Part shown: positions 19,301 through 26,563 of the stretch, piece after piece
Position numbering within the stretch: the first letter of the stretch is position 1
Layout: each line of letters opens with the position of its first letter
From: Mariniradius saccharolyticus AK6
Lineage (GTDB): Bacteria; Bacteroidota; Bacteroidia; Cytophagales; Cyclobacteriaceae
Assembly: GCF_000330725.2 (NCBI RefSeq)
Contig: NZ_AMZY02000009.1
Span: 124,001 to 188,000, forward strand
Direction: 5' to 3'
Length of the DNA: 64,000 nt
Made by a program: the position numbers and the translations under genes
The notes under the pieces: generated by a model
Database searches by the model: none
What the model was told of the DNA's origin: nothing
The model's input: only the letters and a program-made list of their open reading frames with translations

Positions 19301-19870
19301 ACGTTCCAAGTCCGCATCTGTATCCTCGAGTTTTCGAAGGGTTTCCTTTTTCCTTGTCTTGAATTTTGAAATCCCCGCTGCCTCTTCGAAGAGTTCCCTC
19401 CGAGAGTTGTTTTTGTCGTTGAGCAGTTCATCGATCATTTTCAGCTCGATGATGGCGTAGCTGTTGGAGTTGATGCCCGTGTCCATGAAGAGATTGGTGA
19501 TGTCTTTCAGGCGACAGTGCACGCCGTTGAGCAGGTACTCACTTTCTCCGGTTCGGTAGTAGCGTCGGGTGATCGTGACCTGCGTGTATTCGGTGGGAAG
19601 GAGGTTTTTGGTGTTTTCGAAGGTCAGCGAAACCTCCGCGAGGTTGGTGGGCTTGCGGTTTTTGGTGCCGTTGAAGATGACGTTTTCCATCTTGTCGGAG
19701 CGGAGCATTCGGGATTTTTGCTCCCCGAGTACCCAACGGATTGCATCGACCACATTGGACTTTCCACATCCGTTTGGACCGACCACACCCGTAATCCCTT
19801 TGTCAAAATGGATGACCATGCGGTCACCGAAACTCTTGAAACCTTTTATCTCCAGCTTGCTCAGCAGCAT
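16331..19870 (-). CDS. smc: Chromosome segregation protein SMC
   Basis: A 1179-residue SMC ATPase that organises and segregates the chromosome with ScpA and ScpB. Walker A is GPNGCGKSNVVDAIRW near residue 32. The hinge is flanked by two long coiled coils, near residues 520-660 (PEAIKFLKKN to ISGGSVGLFEG). The C-terminal signature is LSGGEKTLTATSL and Walker B is FCIFDEVDAPLDDAN. The frame opens at 19900, but I choose the ATG at 19870: it gives MLLSKLEIKGFKSFGD, the standard start, and a promoter at 19898-19927 would place transcription initiation downstream of 19900. scpAB are not in the window. Confidence 0.96.
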   Translation of the reverse strand: MLLSKLEIKGFKSFGDRMVIHFDKGITGVVGPNGCGKSNVVDAIRWVLGEQKSRMLRSDKMENVIFNGTKNRKPTNLAEVSLTFENTKNLLPTEYTQVTITRRYYRTGESEYLLNGVHCRLKDITNLFMDTGINSNSYAIIELKMIDELLNDKNNSRRELFEEAAGISKFKTRKKETLRKLEDTDADLERVEDLLFEIEKNLKSLEKQAKQTAKYFEIKQEYKEASINLAKKSVLKQTDSLLELNKRISAEQDRKLQINAKIAEKESYLESSKSDLIQKEKLLASRQKTLNEHVNKIRQFESDKKIKNERLRFLEDRSQKLREQIDIDRKSNDRAGFSIRSLEHELETARKILAEKETILGELRQSYETQKQTQSLTQEKQRELARLHGAKKDRVFHLSKDQEIKQIQLSTLKQELEKTTSDDSHQVSNLAEFEGRITALKSDLDEKMAALDSLKTKQEDQNQKIEETNRIIEMIREEVTQTSRKLDAKQNEFNLTKSLVENLEGFPEAIKFLKKNSTWAKDIPLLSDILTTEEKYRVTIENFLENYMNYYVVDTEAQAIAAVNLLSDAAKGKANFFVLEHFQAFHPGQTKLFANAIPATEIIEYDEKYGKLIGFILDNVYIVKGEYGDFPQADGATFISESGKFTKRKFSISGGSVGLFEGKRIGRAKNLEKLEKEIKELGKKVSGTRSKLDEKVSDLLKLKEVSYKSQIESLQQSINEVNQDYISIRTKKEQLAELLSSNANKREDILDRIDSLQISLATILPDLEDAKAAFETLEFDLEEINHLLQAETDSLSQKSAAFNQENILYHQQLNRVNSLSQEIEFKQSAFESSKERIEKSQSELGHIDAEIKNLLENNEIKDDELIELYAEKETIEKGVNEAEKDYYATRGEIDLADKQIRELQKSKESLDALIHEMENSMNEVKLKLASLKERLSVEFEIDLDALMEENPALDPNYTELSEAEIRDIVGKCRERLEKIGPINPMAMEAYDEIKERYTFINTQKEDLIKAKNSLVQTISEIDQVAKDTFLDAFGKIKENFVKVFRSLFTAEDDCDLKLVEPENPLESPIEIMAKPKGKRPLTINQLSGGEKTLTATSLLFAIYLLKPAPFCIFDEVDAPLDDANIDKFNNIIKTFSSESQFIIVTHNKRTMASTDIIYGITMIEAGVSRVVPVDLRELA

Positions 19871-19897
19871 CCCAAATATCCTTGAATTGTATCCCGA

Positions 19898-19927
19898 CAA
19901 AATTACTTGAATTCAGAAATTAACCAA
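19898..19927 (-). promoter_or_regulatory. Promoter of smc
   Basis: On the minus strand TTGG (19924-19927) is followed after 18 bases by TAATTTTG (19898-19905), an exact match to the Bacteroidota -7 consensus TAnnTTTG with one mismatch at -33. Transcription should begin near 19891, about 20 bases before the smc ATG. Confidence 0.65.
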
Positions 19928-20108
19928 GGCCGATCAGTCGGCAGGGCTCAGTGCTCAGATAGCAGAGGTCAGTCACCAGTTTGTAGAGATCAGTTGCCTG
20001 TTGGCATAGACCAATCATCATTCCAGATTCTGACTACATCCTTCCTTCCTACGGGTTGCATCTCCTCGAATTCTTTTTATATTGGGTCGAAATTTAACCA
20101 TTCGAAAA

Positions 20109-20645
20109 GTGGACGCAGGGAATCTGGTTTATTTGGCAGCCGTCATCATTTATTTTATATACACGGCGATTAAGAAGAACAAAAATGGCGAAGAATTGGA
20201 GGAGCCTGGTCAGCCTACCATGTCTGAACCAAAGAAAAAGCCTGTTTCTTTCGAAGAGCTGTTGAAGGAAATCCGCCAAGGGCAGGAACAACGGGAGCGT
20301 GAAATCAACCAGCCTACACCTTCTCGTACGCCGGAGCAAATGCGGAGTGAAAGGGGAGGTCGTCCCCTTGAGCAGCCAAAACAAAAAGCCCCAAAGCCTG
20401 CTAAAAAAACCAACAAATACCAGACTTATGAAGGTGTGGTAGAAGAGCGCACAGCACCCGAAAGGGTCAAATTGGCGGACCAAGAGCGTCTTTCATCACA
20501 TATTTCGGGCATCAAGTCGACAATATTACAAGAAAAGGAACAAGTGGAAGTTCATGAGAACCGCTACAAACAACTGCTCTTGAACCCCAAGACAGCAAAG
20601 GATGCGATCATTCTAAGCGAGGTCTTGGCGAGGAAGCATTTTTAA
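20109..20645 (+). CDS. Hypothetical single-pass membrane protein
   Basis: About 178 residues. I choose the GTG at 20109 (MDAGNLVYLAAVIIYFIYTA), since the TTG at 20082 would only add unlikely residues. One N-terminal transmembrane segment (LVYLAAVIIYFIYTAI) is followed by KKNKNGEE and a long charged, proline-rich cytoplasmic region (QPTPSRTPEQMRSE, QPKQKAPKPAKK). The C-terminal helix is NPKTAKDAIILSEVLARKHF, a pattern seen in unnamed Cytophagales proteins. Divergent from smc. Function unknown. Confidence 0.75.
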   Translation: MDAGNLVYLAAVIIYFIYTAIKKNKNGEELEEPGQPTMSEPKKKPVSFEELLKEIRQGQEQREREINQPTPSRTPEQMRSERGGRPLEQPKQKAPKPAKKTNKYQTYEGVVEERTAPERVKLADQERLSSHISGIKSTILQEKEQVEVHENRYKQLLLNPKTAKDAIILSEVLARKHF

Positions 20646-20827
20646 GAGGGTCTAAGTAAGCATGATATTTTTTTAATTGCCATATGAGTGTCCAACAGGG
20701 ATTGGACTAAAAATCTCCTTTTAACTCTACGCTCTTTTTTTCGAAAATCACGCAACCGTTCAAACAAAACGGGCTTTTGGGCGTTTCAAAATCATCCAAA
20801 TCAACTCCTTAATCTGCATTTGAACAA

Positions 20828-21322
20828 ATGAAGACGATCACCGCAACTAAATCAGGGCAACTTAGCCCGGAGAGAAGAGAATTTATCAAAAAATCAGGTG
20901 CGCTTGCCGCCATGTCCCTTTTTGGAGTAGCATTTTTTACAGGTTGTAGCTCAGATGAAGATACGCAACCGACTCCAAATCCGCCTGCAGGTGGCTCTGG
21001 GATCACGGTTTCTGGAAATACCATCACGGTTAACTTGGACTTGGCGACGGCTCTTGCCAATACCGGAGGATGGGCCCTTGTCGTAGAAGCCCAAACGCTG
21101 ATTGTCAACACAGGTTCCAACAATTTCAGCGCACTGACTTCTGTTTGCACGCACAGCAATTGCGATCGGAACTGGACTTTTGCCAGCAATGTATTTACCT
21201 GTACCTGCCATGGATCAAGATTCGATACTTCCGGGGCAGTATTGACAGGGCCGGCGATTCAGCCATTGAGAAGCTATGCCACTAGCCTCAACGGCAAAAC
21301 GCTCACCGTTACCAAAAGCTGA
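20828..21322 (+). CDS. Rieske [2Fe-2S] lipoprotein
   Basis: A 164-residue exported iron-sulfur protein. The signal has RREFIKK followed by LAAMSLFGVAFFTGC, combining a Tat motif with a lipobox; a Cys at about residue 38 would be lipidated. The Rieske motifs are CTHSNC (about residue 100) and CTCHGSRFD, giving the two Cys and two His that bind the cluster. It is a small stand-alone Rieske protein, not the bc1 subunit. It starts an operon with YceI and DUF5777 genes; its TGA overlaps the YceI ATG as TGATG. A redox role in the periplasm is likely. Confidence 0.9.
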   Translation: MKTITATKSGQLSPERREFIKKSGALAAMSLFGVAFFTGCSSDEDTQPTPNPPAGGSGITVSGNTITVNLDLATALANTGGWALVVEAQTLIVNTGSNNFSALTSVCTHSNCDRNWTFASNVFTCTCHGSRFDTSGAVLTGPAIQPLRSYATSLNGKTLTVTKS

Positions 21323-21870
21323 TGAGGTCCAGACTCTCGGTAATCATTTGGATTTTCCTTATTGGATGGAGTTCCGCACTTCGGGCCCAATCTTTTAAGA
21401 CAGAATCCGGAAATGTGACTTTTTTGTCAAAAGCGCCGATGAATGAATTTACAGGGAAATCCTCCAAGCTAAATGGCTTGATCGACCTGGAAAAAAATCT
21501 GCTGGATTTTTACGTCGACTTGAACACCCTGAAAACAGGTATCGGACTGCGCGACAGCCATATGCGCGACAATTACCTCGAGACAAAGAAGTATCCCTTT
21601 GCGGAGTTTACGGGTAAATTGGAGTCCATTCCCACAATGGTGGTGGGTGAGTCGCGGCCTGTAGTCGCCAAGGGGGTTTTTAAGATCCATGGCGTGCAAA
21701 AGGAAATTTCCGTCAAAGGAACCATCAAGATGTTGTCTGCGAATGAGCTACTCTTGGATGCGTCCTTCCCGATTTTGCTGGGCGATTTCAAAATCGAAAT
21801 TCCTTCCGTCGTTTTCTATGAATTGGCCGAGGAACAGCTCGTGACCATTCAGGCCAACTTGAAAAAATAA
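21322..21870 (+). CDS. YceI-family periplasmic lipocalin-like protein
   Basis: A 182-residue YceI protein. Signal peptide about residues 1-21 (IIWIFLIGWSSALRAQ). The mature part has FKTESGNVTFLSKAPMNEFT, GIGLRDSHMRDNYLETKKYP and FKIHGVQKEISVKG, all typical of the YceI beta-barrel that binds polyisoprenoids or quinones. Full length. It is the second gene of the Rieske-YceI-DUF5777 operon, suggesting that the lipocalin supplies a lipid redox carrier or partner to the Rieske protein. That link is inference. Confidence 0.92.
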   Translation: MRSRLSVIIWIFLIGWSSALRAQSFKTESGNVTFLSKAPMNEFTGKSSKLNGLIDLEKNLLDFYVDLNTLKTGIGLRDSHMRDNYLETKKYPFAEFTGKLESIPTMVVGESRPVVAKGVFKIHGVQKEISVKGTIKMLSANELLLDASFPILLGDFKIEIPSVVFYELAEEQLVTIQANLKK

Positions 21871-21882
21871 TCCCATCATCCT

Positions 21883-22758
21883 ATGAAAAGATATTTTGCA
21901 GTCGCTGTGGCTTTGCTCCTCAGCTTACCGGCTTTTTCCCAGCTTGAGCGCAAACTCGCCAACGCCAATCAAGAGGTCGAGTTGACCTTCCATGCGCCGA
22001 GGCACATCAATTTGCTGACCGTCGAGCCCTTGGAAAAGCGCGGCTTGCATTTTGCGATCATGCATACCTTCGGTACAGTGGACGGTGGTGCGCAGAATCT
22101 TTGGGGATTGGACAATGGCGCAAACATCCAGTTGAGTTTTGAATATGGATTTTCGCAGAGATTCTCACTCGGAATTGCGAGGCAAAGCCGAGACAAAGTA
22201 TACAACCTGTACGGACGCTACCATTTGCTCAAGCAGACCGAAAACAACAACATGCCGCTATCGCTATCGGTAATGGGCGGTGCAGGTGTCAATACTTCCA
22301 ATTATGACTTCCTACAAAACGAAGCGCCCAACTTTTCGGAAAGAACTTCCTACGCCTTGCAATTGATGTTGGCAAGGAAATTTTCAGACAAATTCAGTCT
22401 ACAGGTCAGTCCGATGTTGGCTTATTTTGTGGATCCCCGACAGATTTATTTCATCGAAGGAGATCAAAACCTTTACCTTGCCTTGGGTTTCAGCGGGAAA
22501 TACAAGGTCTCTAAACGTGCATCCCTCACGGCACAGTGGATCCCCAATCTCAACTCAGATCTCCGCAACAATCTTGGCGTTGGAATCGATTTGGAAGCCG
22601 GTGGCCATGTTTTCCAGATGTATTTTGTCACATCCCAATTCCTGAATGAGCAATACCTCCTTGCGGGTGGAAATGGTGTGCCGGGTGAGGAATTCCGCTT
22701 GGGCTTCAATGTCAACAGAATTTTTGCAACAGGAAGAAAAAGGGCCGCAAGGGAATAG
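21883..22758 (+). CDS. DUF5777 beta-barrel outer-membrane protein
   Basis: A 291-residue protein with a signal peptide (VAVALLLSLPAFSQ) and alternating strands rich in aromatic residues, consistent with an outer-membrane beta-barrel. Segments such as HAPRHINLLTVEPLEKRGLH, HTFGTVDGGAQNLWGLDNG and QIYFIEGDQNLYLALGFSGK fit DUF5777. It follows yceI by 12 bases and ends the operon. Function unknown; proximity to the Rieske and YceI genes suggests a shared redox or lipid process at the envelope. Confidence 0.88.
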   Translation: MKRYFAVAVALLLSLPAFSQLERKLANANQEVELTFHAPRHINLLTVEPLEKRGLHFAIMHTFGTVDGGAQNLWGLDNGANIQLSFEYGFSQRFSLGIARQSRDKVYNLYGRYHLLKQTENNNMPLSLSVMGGAGVNTSNYDFLQNEAPNFSERTSYALQLMLARKFSDKFSLQVSPMLAYFVDPRQIYFIEGDQNLYLALGFSGKYKVSKRASLTAQWIPNLNSDLRNNLGVGIDLEAGGHVFQMYFVTSQFLNEQYLLAGGNGVPGEEFRLGFNVNRIFATGRKRAARE

Positions 22759-22765
22759 TATTTGG

Positions 22766-22780
22766 TGACATTTTGTGTCA
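22766..22780. promoter_or_regulatory. Candidate operator upstream of the WYL regulator
   Basis: A clean inverted repeat, TGACA-TTTTG-TGTCA. It ends four bases before the TTTG (22785-22788) of a promoter whose -7 element TATCTTTTG starts at 22810 (21-base spacer), 25 bases before the regulator ATG. This placement suits autoregulation. Confidence 0.5.
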
Positions 22781-22834
22781 TTCGTTTGGCGGGAGTGGAA
22801 GTGATGGCGTATCTTTTGGCTTTTCCAAAAAGCC

Positions 22835-23746
22835 ATGGCAAAGTCAAACACGATCGAACAACAAAAGATACTTCGGGTTTTCAAACTCATCAACCTTCTG
22901 AGGGGTAACATCGGCAAGCCTGTCCACCGCTTGGCAGAGTCATTGGAAACCGACCCAAGAACAATCTACCGCTATTTCAAACTGTTGGAGGCGCTGGGGT
23001 TTGAGATCGAAAAGAAGTACTCAAAATTCCGGATCGTGGATCGGGTCGAGAATCCGATCGATTTGTCTTTTGGCACTTTCAACGATGAGGAAATCCAGTT
23101 TCTGAACGAGTTGATTGCAAAACAAGGAAGCAAAAACCTGCTGAAAGACTCCATTCTCCAAAAGATCAATATCCGCTCGGATTTTCGCCAAAGCGTCAAC
23201 CAACTATTCAATGCCAACCTCGGCGTATTCGTGGACCTGATTGCCCGGGCGATCAAGGACGAAAACCAAGTGATCTTGAAGGATTATTATTCCGTTAGTT
23301 CGGATTCTGTCTCAGATCGCTTGGTCGAGCCAGTTGCTTTCAATAAGAACTTTGATTCGATTTATGCCTTGGAGGTGGAGACAAAGGAAATGAAGATGTT
23401 CAAAGTTGAGCGAATCGGGGAATTGATGCTTACGGCCAAGCCTTTTCGGTTCAAGGACTTCCACAAGCCATTGCAGCAGGGACTTTTCGGGTTTTCGGGA
23501 CAAAGCCAGTTTTATGTACTGCTCAAAATGAGTAAAAAAGCCTATCAGTACATGGTGGAGGAATTTCCGGATGCGAAGCCCTTTACCTACACCAAAAACC
23601 GAAACCAATACTTTTTTGAAGGAAAAATTCCCCAATTGCCCGGCTTGGCAAGGTTTATCCTTGGCCTTCCCGGTGAAATCAAAGTCCTGGAAGGCGAAGA
23701 GCTAAAGGAATATCTGCAAGAGCAGGTACAGAAGGTGAGGTTTTGA
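22835..23746 (+). CDS. WYL-domain transcriptional regulator
   Basis: A 303-residue YafY-type regulator. An N-terminal helix-turn-helix domain (LRVFKLINLLRGN to LETDPRTIYRYFKLLEALGF, about residues 13-58) is followed by a linker and a WYL-type ligand-binding region near residues 145-215 (ENQVILKDYYSVSSD). The C-terminal part, YQYMVEEFPDAKPFTYTK, is the usual WYL extension. The core triad is not exact: the line reads VILKDYYS and not W-Y-L. It lies 77 bases after the DUF5777 gene and has its own promoter and a likely operator. Target genes unknown. Confidence 0.88.
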   Translation: MAKSNTIEQQKILRVFKLINLLRGNIGKPVHRLAESLETDPRTIYRYFKLLEALGFEIEKKYSKFRIVDRVENPIDLSFGTFNDEEIQFLNELIAKQGSKNLLKDSILQKINIRSDFRQSVNQLFNANLGVFVDLIARAIKDENQVILKDYYSVSSDSVSDRLVEPVAFNKNFDSIYALEVETKEMKMFKVERIGELMLTAKPFRFKDFHKPLQQGLFGFSGQSQFYVLLKMSKKAYQYMVEEFPDAKPFTYTKNRNQYFFEGKIPQLPGLARFILGLPGEIKVLEGEELKEYLQEQVQKVRF

Positions 23747-23802
23747 GGCAAAAATGCTAAATTCAGTGTAGATTTTGGCAGAACATTTCAACTCAATGCT
23801 CA

Positions 23803-24204
23803 ATGGACAACCCCGATATCAGGTGGAGGCAACGTTTTCAGAATTTTGAAAAGGCATTCTTTCAATTAGATGAGTTCATCCAGAAAAGGGAACTCAATAA
23901 GTTTGAGGAACAGGGTCTGATTAAATGCTTTGAGTACAGCTATGAACTGGCCTGGAATCTGATGAAGGATTATTTGGTGTACCAAGGAACAGTTGGCATT
24001 ACCGGTAGTCGTGATGCTATCCGGCAGGCATTCAGTAGGGGATTGATTCAAAATGGTGAGCGATGGATGGAAATGGTGAACGACAGGATACTGACGGTAC
24101 ATACCTATGATGAAACGACAGCCGAAAAGGTCGTGCAAAACATTATCGAAATTTATTTCGACCTATTCAGTGAGTTTTACAATACGATGAAGAATTTGAT
24201 ATGA
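23803..24204 (+). CDS. HEPN-type nucleotidyltransferase substrate-binding protein (HI0074 family)
   Basis: A 133-residue all-helical protein of the HI0074 family. It starts DIRWRQRFQNFEKAFFQLDE and contains FEYSYELAWNLMKDYL, SRDAIRQAFSRGLI and VHTYDETTAEKV, typical of this group. It pairs with the nucleotidyltransferase that overlaps it by four bases (ATGA). By family knowledge, HEPN/MNT pairs act as toxin-antitoxin modules in which the MNT protein modifies the HEPN RNase; HI0074 proteins lack the classic HEPN RX4-6H motif, so this one may not be an RNase. Confidence 0.9.
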   Translation: MDNPDIRWRQRFQNFEKAFFQLDEFIQKRELNKFEEQGLIKCFEYSYELAWNLMKDYLVYQGTVGITGSRDAIRQAFSRGLIQNGERWMEMVNDRILTVHTYDETTAEKVVQNIIEIYFDLFSEFYNTMKNLI

Positions 24205-24521
24205 TGTTCGGATTGAAAGATGATTTGATTTTCAAGTTCCGCGAGGTATTCGTCAAATACCCCGAAATCGATCAGGTGTTGATCTATGGTTCGAGGGCGA
24301 TGGGGAATTACCGCGAGGGGAGTGACATCGATCTCGTTTTGGTAGGAAGCCGGGTGAATGATAAGACACGCTCCCGTGTTTGGATAGATTTGGATGATCT
24401 TGATTCACCTTACTTGATTGATTTGGCCGTTTTTCACCAAATCGAATCCGAGGACTTGCGTTCGCATATCAATCGGGTTGGGAAGGAATTTTACGCAAAG
24501 GAGGTTGCTACTATAAAGTGA
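24201..24521 (+). CDS. MNT-type nucleotidyltransferase (HI0073 family)
   Basis: A 106-residue minimal nucleotidyltransferase. The metal- and NTP-binding motif is IYGSRAMGNYREGSDIDLVL (about residues 26-45), with GSR and the D-I-D pair intact. A later LIDLAVFHQI adds a third acidic position. Full length. It is the catalytic partner of the preceding HEPN-like protein and overlaps its stop. Confidence 0.92.
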   Translation: MMFGLKDDLIFKFREVFVKYPEIDQVLIYGSRAMGNYREGSDIDLVLVGSRVNDKTRSRVWIDLDDLDSPYLIDLAVFHQIESEDLRSHINRVGKEFYAKEVATIK

Positions 24522-24590
24522 CATCATTTATCCTGTTTTCCAAAATGGAAATCGATTAAAAAAGAGCCTTCTGCTTTCGGAGAAGAAAAA

Positions 24591-24815
24591 TCAGGTCGTA
24601 ATCGTCTCCTCAAAAGCAATCACGTCGGCTGCGTATTGTAATGCGGCCTTGACCTGTTCGGTTGTCAGGTGTGGATAATTTTCTAGAATTTCAGAAATGG
24701 AATATCCATCACCCAGTTTCCTAATAATCAATTCCACCGAAATCCTTGTTCCCTTAATGATCGGCTTACCACCCAATACGCTTGGATTTCTTTCGATGAG
24801 TTCTTTGTAGTCCAT
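24591..24815 (-). CDS. DUF433 family protein
   Basis: A 74-residue DUF433 protein with the typical ERNPSVLGGKPIIKGTRISV, LGDGYSISEILENYPHLTTE and QVKAALQYAAD, a small HTH-like fold. DUF433 proteins frequently act as antitoxins of PIN-type partners. No toxin gene adjoins it: its neighbour on the same strand, the DUF4301 gene, is separated by a strong terminator, so it is an orphan. Confidence 0.9.
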   Translation of the reverse strand: MDYKELIERNPSVLGGKPIIKGTRISVELIIRKLGDGYSISEILENYPHLTTEQVKAALQYAADVIAFEETITT

Positions 24816-24898
24816 TTCCTTTAATTTTTTGTGCTCAATCTAATCAACGGTATTTTTTTAACCTTTAAACCCATAGCCAAGTTCGGGATCAAGAGTCT

Positions 24899-24932
24899 AA
24901 AAAGTCCCACCTAAAGAAAGGCGGGACTTTTT
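24899..24932. terminator. Bidirectional terminator
   Basis: AAAAAGTCCC pairs with GGGACTTTTT around a 14-base loop, with an A-run before and a T-run after. It lies between the DUF433 gene and the 3' end of the DUF4301 gene. Confidence 0.85.
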
Positions 24933-24978
24933 CCAGCGATTAGCCTGTAACTTCAAACCAATAACCAATGACACAATT

Positions 24979-26493
24979 TTACCCTTGATGCTCATCCCTG
25001 AGCAAATCATTCACCGTCTTGACGGGATTGAAGGTAATCAGCGGAACTTCGACGAAAACCGTGTTCCAACCCGCCATCGAGCCGTTCCACAAGCCCGGCA
25101 ACTCCAGGGCTTTGAGGTCGCGGCCGCTTTTTGATTTTTCCGTGATGAAGCCTGTCCGCATGTCGCGGAACTGCAAGAGGTCAAACTTACGGCCTTTGTA
25201 GTCCTTGGTTGCGCAGACCAAATCCACAGGATTGAAGTGGGTAGAGGATTGGAAAATCGCTTTGTGGACCGGGTTTGCTAAGTCGATTTGGGCCGTTTCG
25301 GCAATCTGGAGCGAGAGTGAACCGTCGTCATCCTGTACCCAGAATGGACCTCCTCCAGGTTCTCCCGTATTTTTTACCATGCCACATATGCGCAGCGGCC
25401 GATTCAACTTTCCGTGAAGGTAAGCGGCCTTTTCGGTGGTATTCAGGTTGGAATATTTCTCGGGCAAAATCCCTCCCAAGACCTCGGTGATGACTTTTTC
25501 AGCTTGGCTGATCGAAGATTCATTAGCACCTGCATCCAGCGCACGCAGTGCTGCGAAGACTTTATCTTGGATGTCCAACAAAAGTCCACCAGTGGCCACC
25601 TTGTATTCCAGTGTAGTCATCTTGAGTTTGTCGGGTACCTCGTTGTCCACATTTTTGATAAAAATGAGGTCTGCGTTGATGTCGTTGAGGTTTTCCAATA
25701 ATGCACCGTGTCCAGCGGGTCGGAAAAGTACCGAACCATCATCCTCGACAAATGGCGTGTTGTCCATGTTGACTGCAATGGTATCCGTGGATTTCTTCTG
25801 TTGCGAATAGCTTACCTCAAATTTCACGTTGTGGTCCTTTTCCAGCTTCGGCTGAATGGATGATATCAACTCTTTAAACTTAGGTTCGTGCTCCGGCGAA
25901 ACGGTGAAATGGACCCGAATCACATTATCCTTGCCCAAGCTATGTGTGATGCCTTCAATCAGGTGTTCGTAGGCAGGAGTCCGCTGATGGTCTGCGTAGC
26001 GGTGGAATTTCAATAGTCCCTTGGGGAGATTGCCATATCCCAAGCCAAAATCCTGTAAAAGGTGGGAGACAATCAATTTATAATCTTTTCTTGCCAGTGC
26101 ATCGTCGATGCTGCTTCCTACTTTGCGAAGACTGTCGTCCAGATCTTCATAAAAAGCAAACTTCTTGAGTTCTGCGATAAACTTCTCCACAAACTTGCTC
26201 TTGGAAATATCCCCATCCCCATCCAGAAAAGAGTACAAATCCTTGAACATACGGGTAGCGGCACCACTAGCAGGTACAAATTTCACCACCTCCTTGTCTT
26301 TCACCCGATTGGGGTAGGTTTTTTGGTAGTTTTTGATTTCATCATCTGTCAGGACCTTGATGCCGTCCCCAATCGTTGCAGCCCTTACGATGGGCAAAAA
26401 AGGAAAGCCCTCGGCGAAGTTTTTCAGTTGTTCTTTCGCTTTTTCAACTGACATCCCTTGTTTCAAAATCTGCTGCTCTAGCTGTATGTTCAT
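24979..26493 (-). CDS. DUF4301 family protein
   Basis: A 504-residue cytoplasmic protein of the DUF4301 family, common in Bacteroidota. Visible landmarks are FVPASGAATRMFKDLYSFL near residue 75, GNLPKGLLKFHRY, FRPAGHGALLENLND near residue 265 and RICGMVKNTGEPGGGPFWVQ near residue 370. The PASGAATRM and RPAGHGAL motifs recall sugar-nucleotide or nucleotidyltransferase folds, but no function is known to me. Monocistronic; its 3' end lies after the terminator at 24899-24932. Confidence 0.92.
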   Translation of the reverse strand: MNIQLEQQILKQGMSVEKAKEQLKNFAEGFPFLPIVRAATIGDGIKVLTDDEIKNYQKTYPNRVKDKEVVKFVPASGAATRMFKDLYSFLDGDGDISKSKFVEKFIAELKKFAFYEDLDDSLRKVGSSIDDALARKDYKLIVSHLLQDFGLGYGNLPKGLLKFHRYADHQRTPAYEHLIEGITHSLGKDNVIRVHFTVSPEHEPKFKELISSIQPKLEKDHNVKFEVSYSQQKKSTDTIAVNMDNTPFVEDDGSVLFRPAGHGALLENLNDINADLIFIKNVDNEVPDKLKMTTLEYKVATGGLLLDIQDKVFAALRALDAGANESSISQAEKVITEVLGGILPEKYSNLNTTEKAAYLHGKLNRPLRICGMVKNTGEPGGGPFWVQDDDGSLSLQIAETAQIDLANPVHKAIFQSSTHFNPVDLVCATKDYKGRKFDLLQFRDMRTGFITEKSKSGRDLKALELPGLWNGSMAGWNTVFVEVPLITFNPVKTVNDLLRDEHQG

Positions 26494-26563
26494 GTTGGTA
26501 TGTTTTTTTGAACCTTTAATATAAAGATTGCGGCATGCAATGAAAAAGCCTGCCCATGAAATT

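Noticed and set aside
22555-22917. His-containing minus-strand frame (HHFHS) near the WYL gene
   Set aside because: Antisense to the DUF5777 and WYL genes with no promoter or hairpin; resemblance to the his leader is coincidental.
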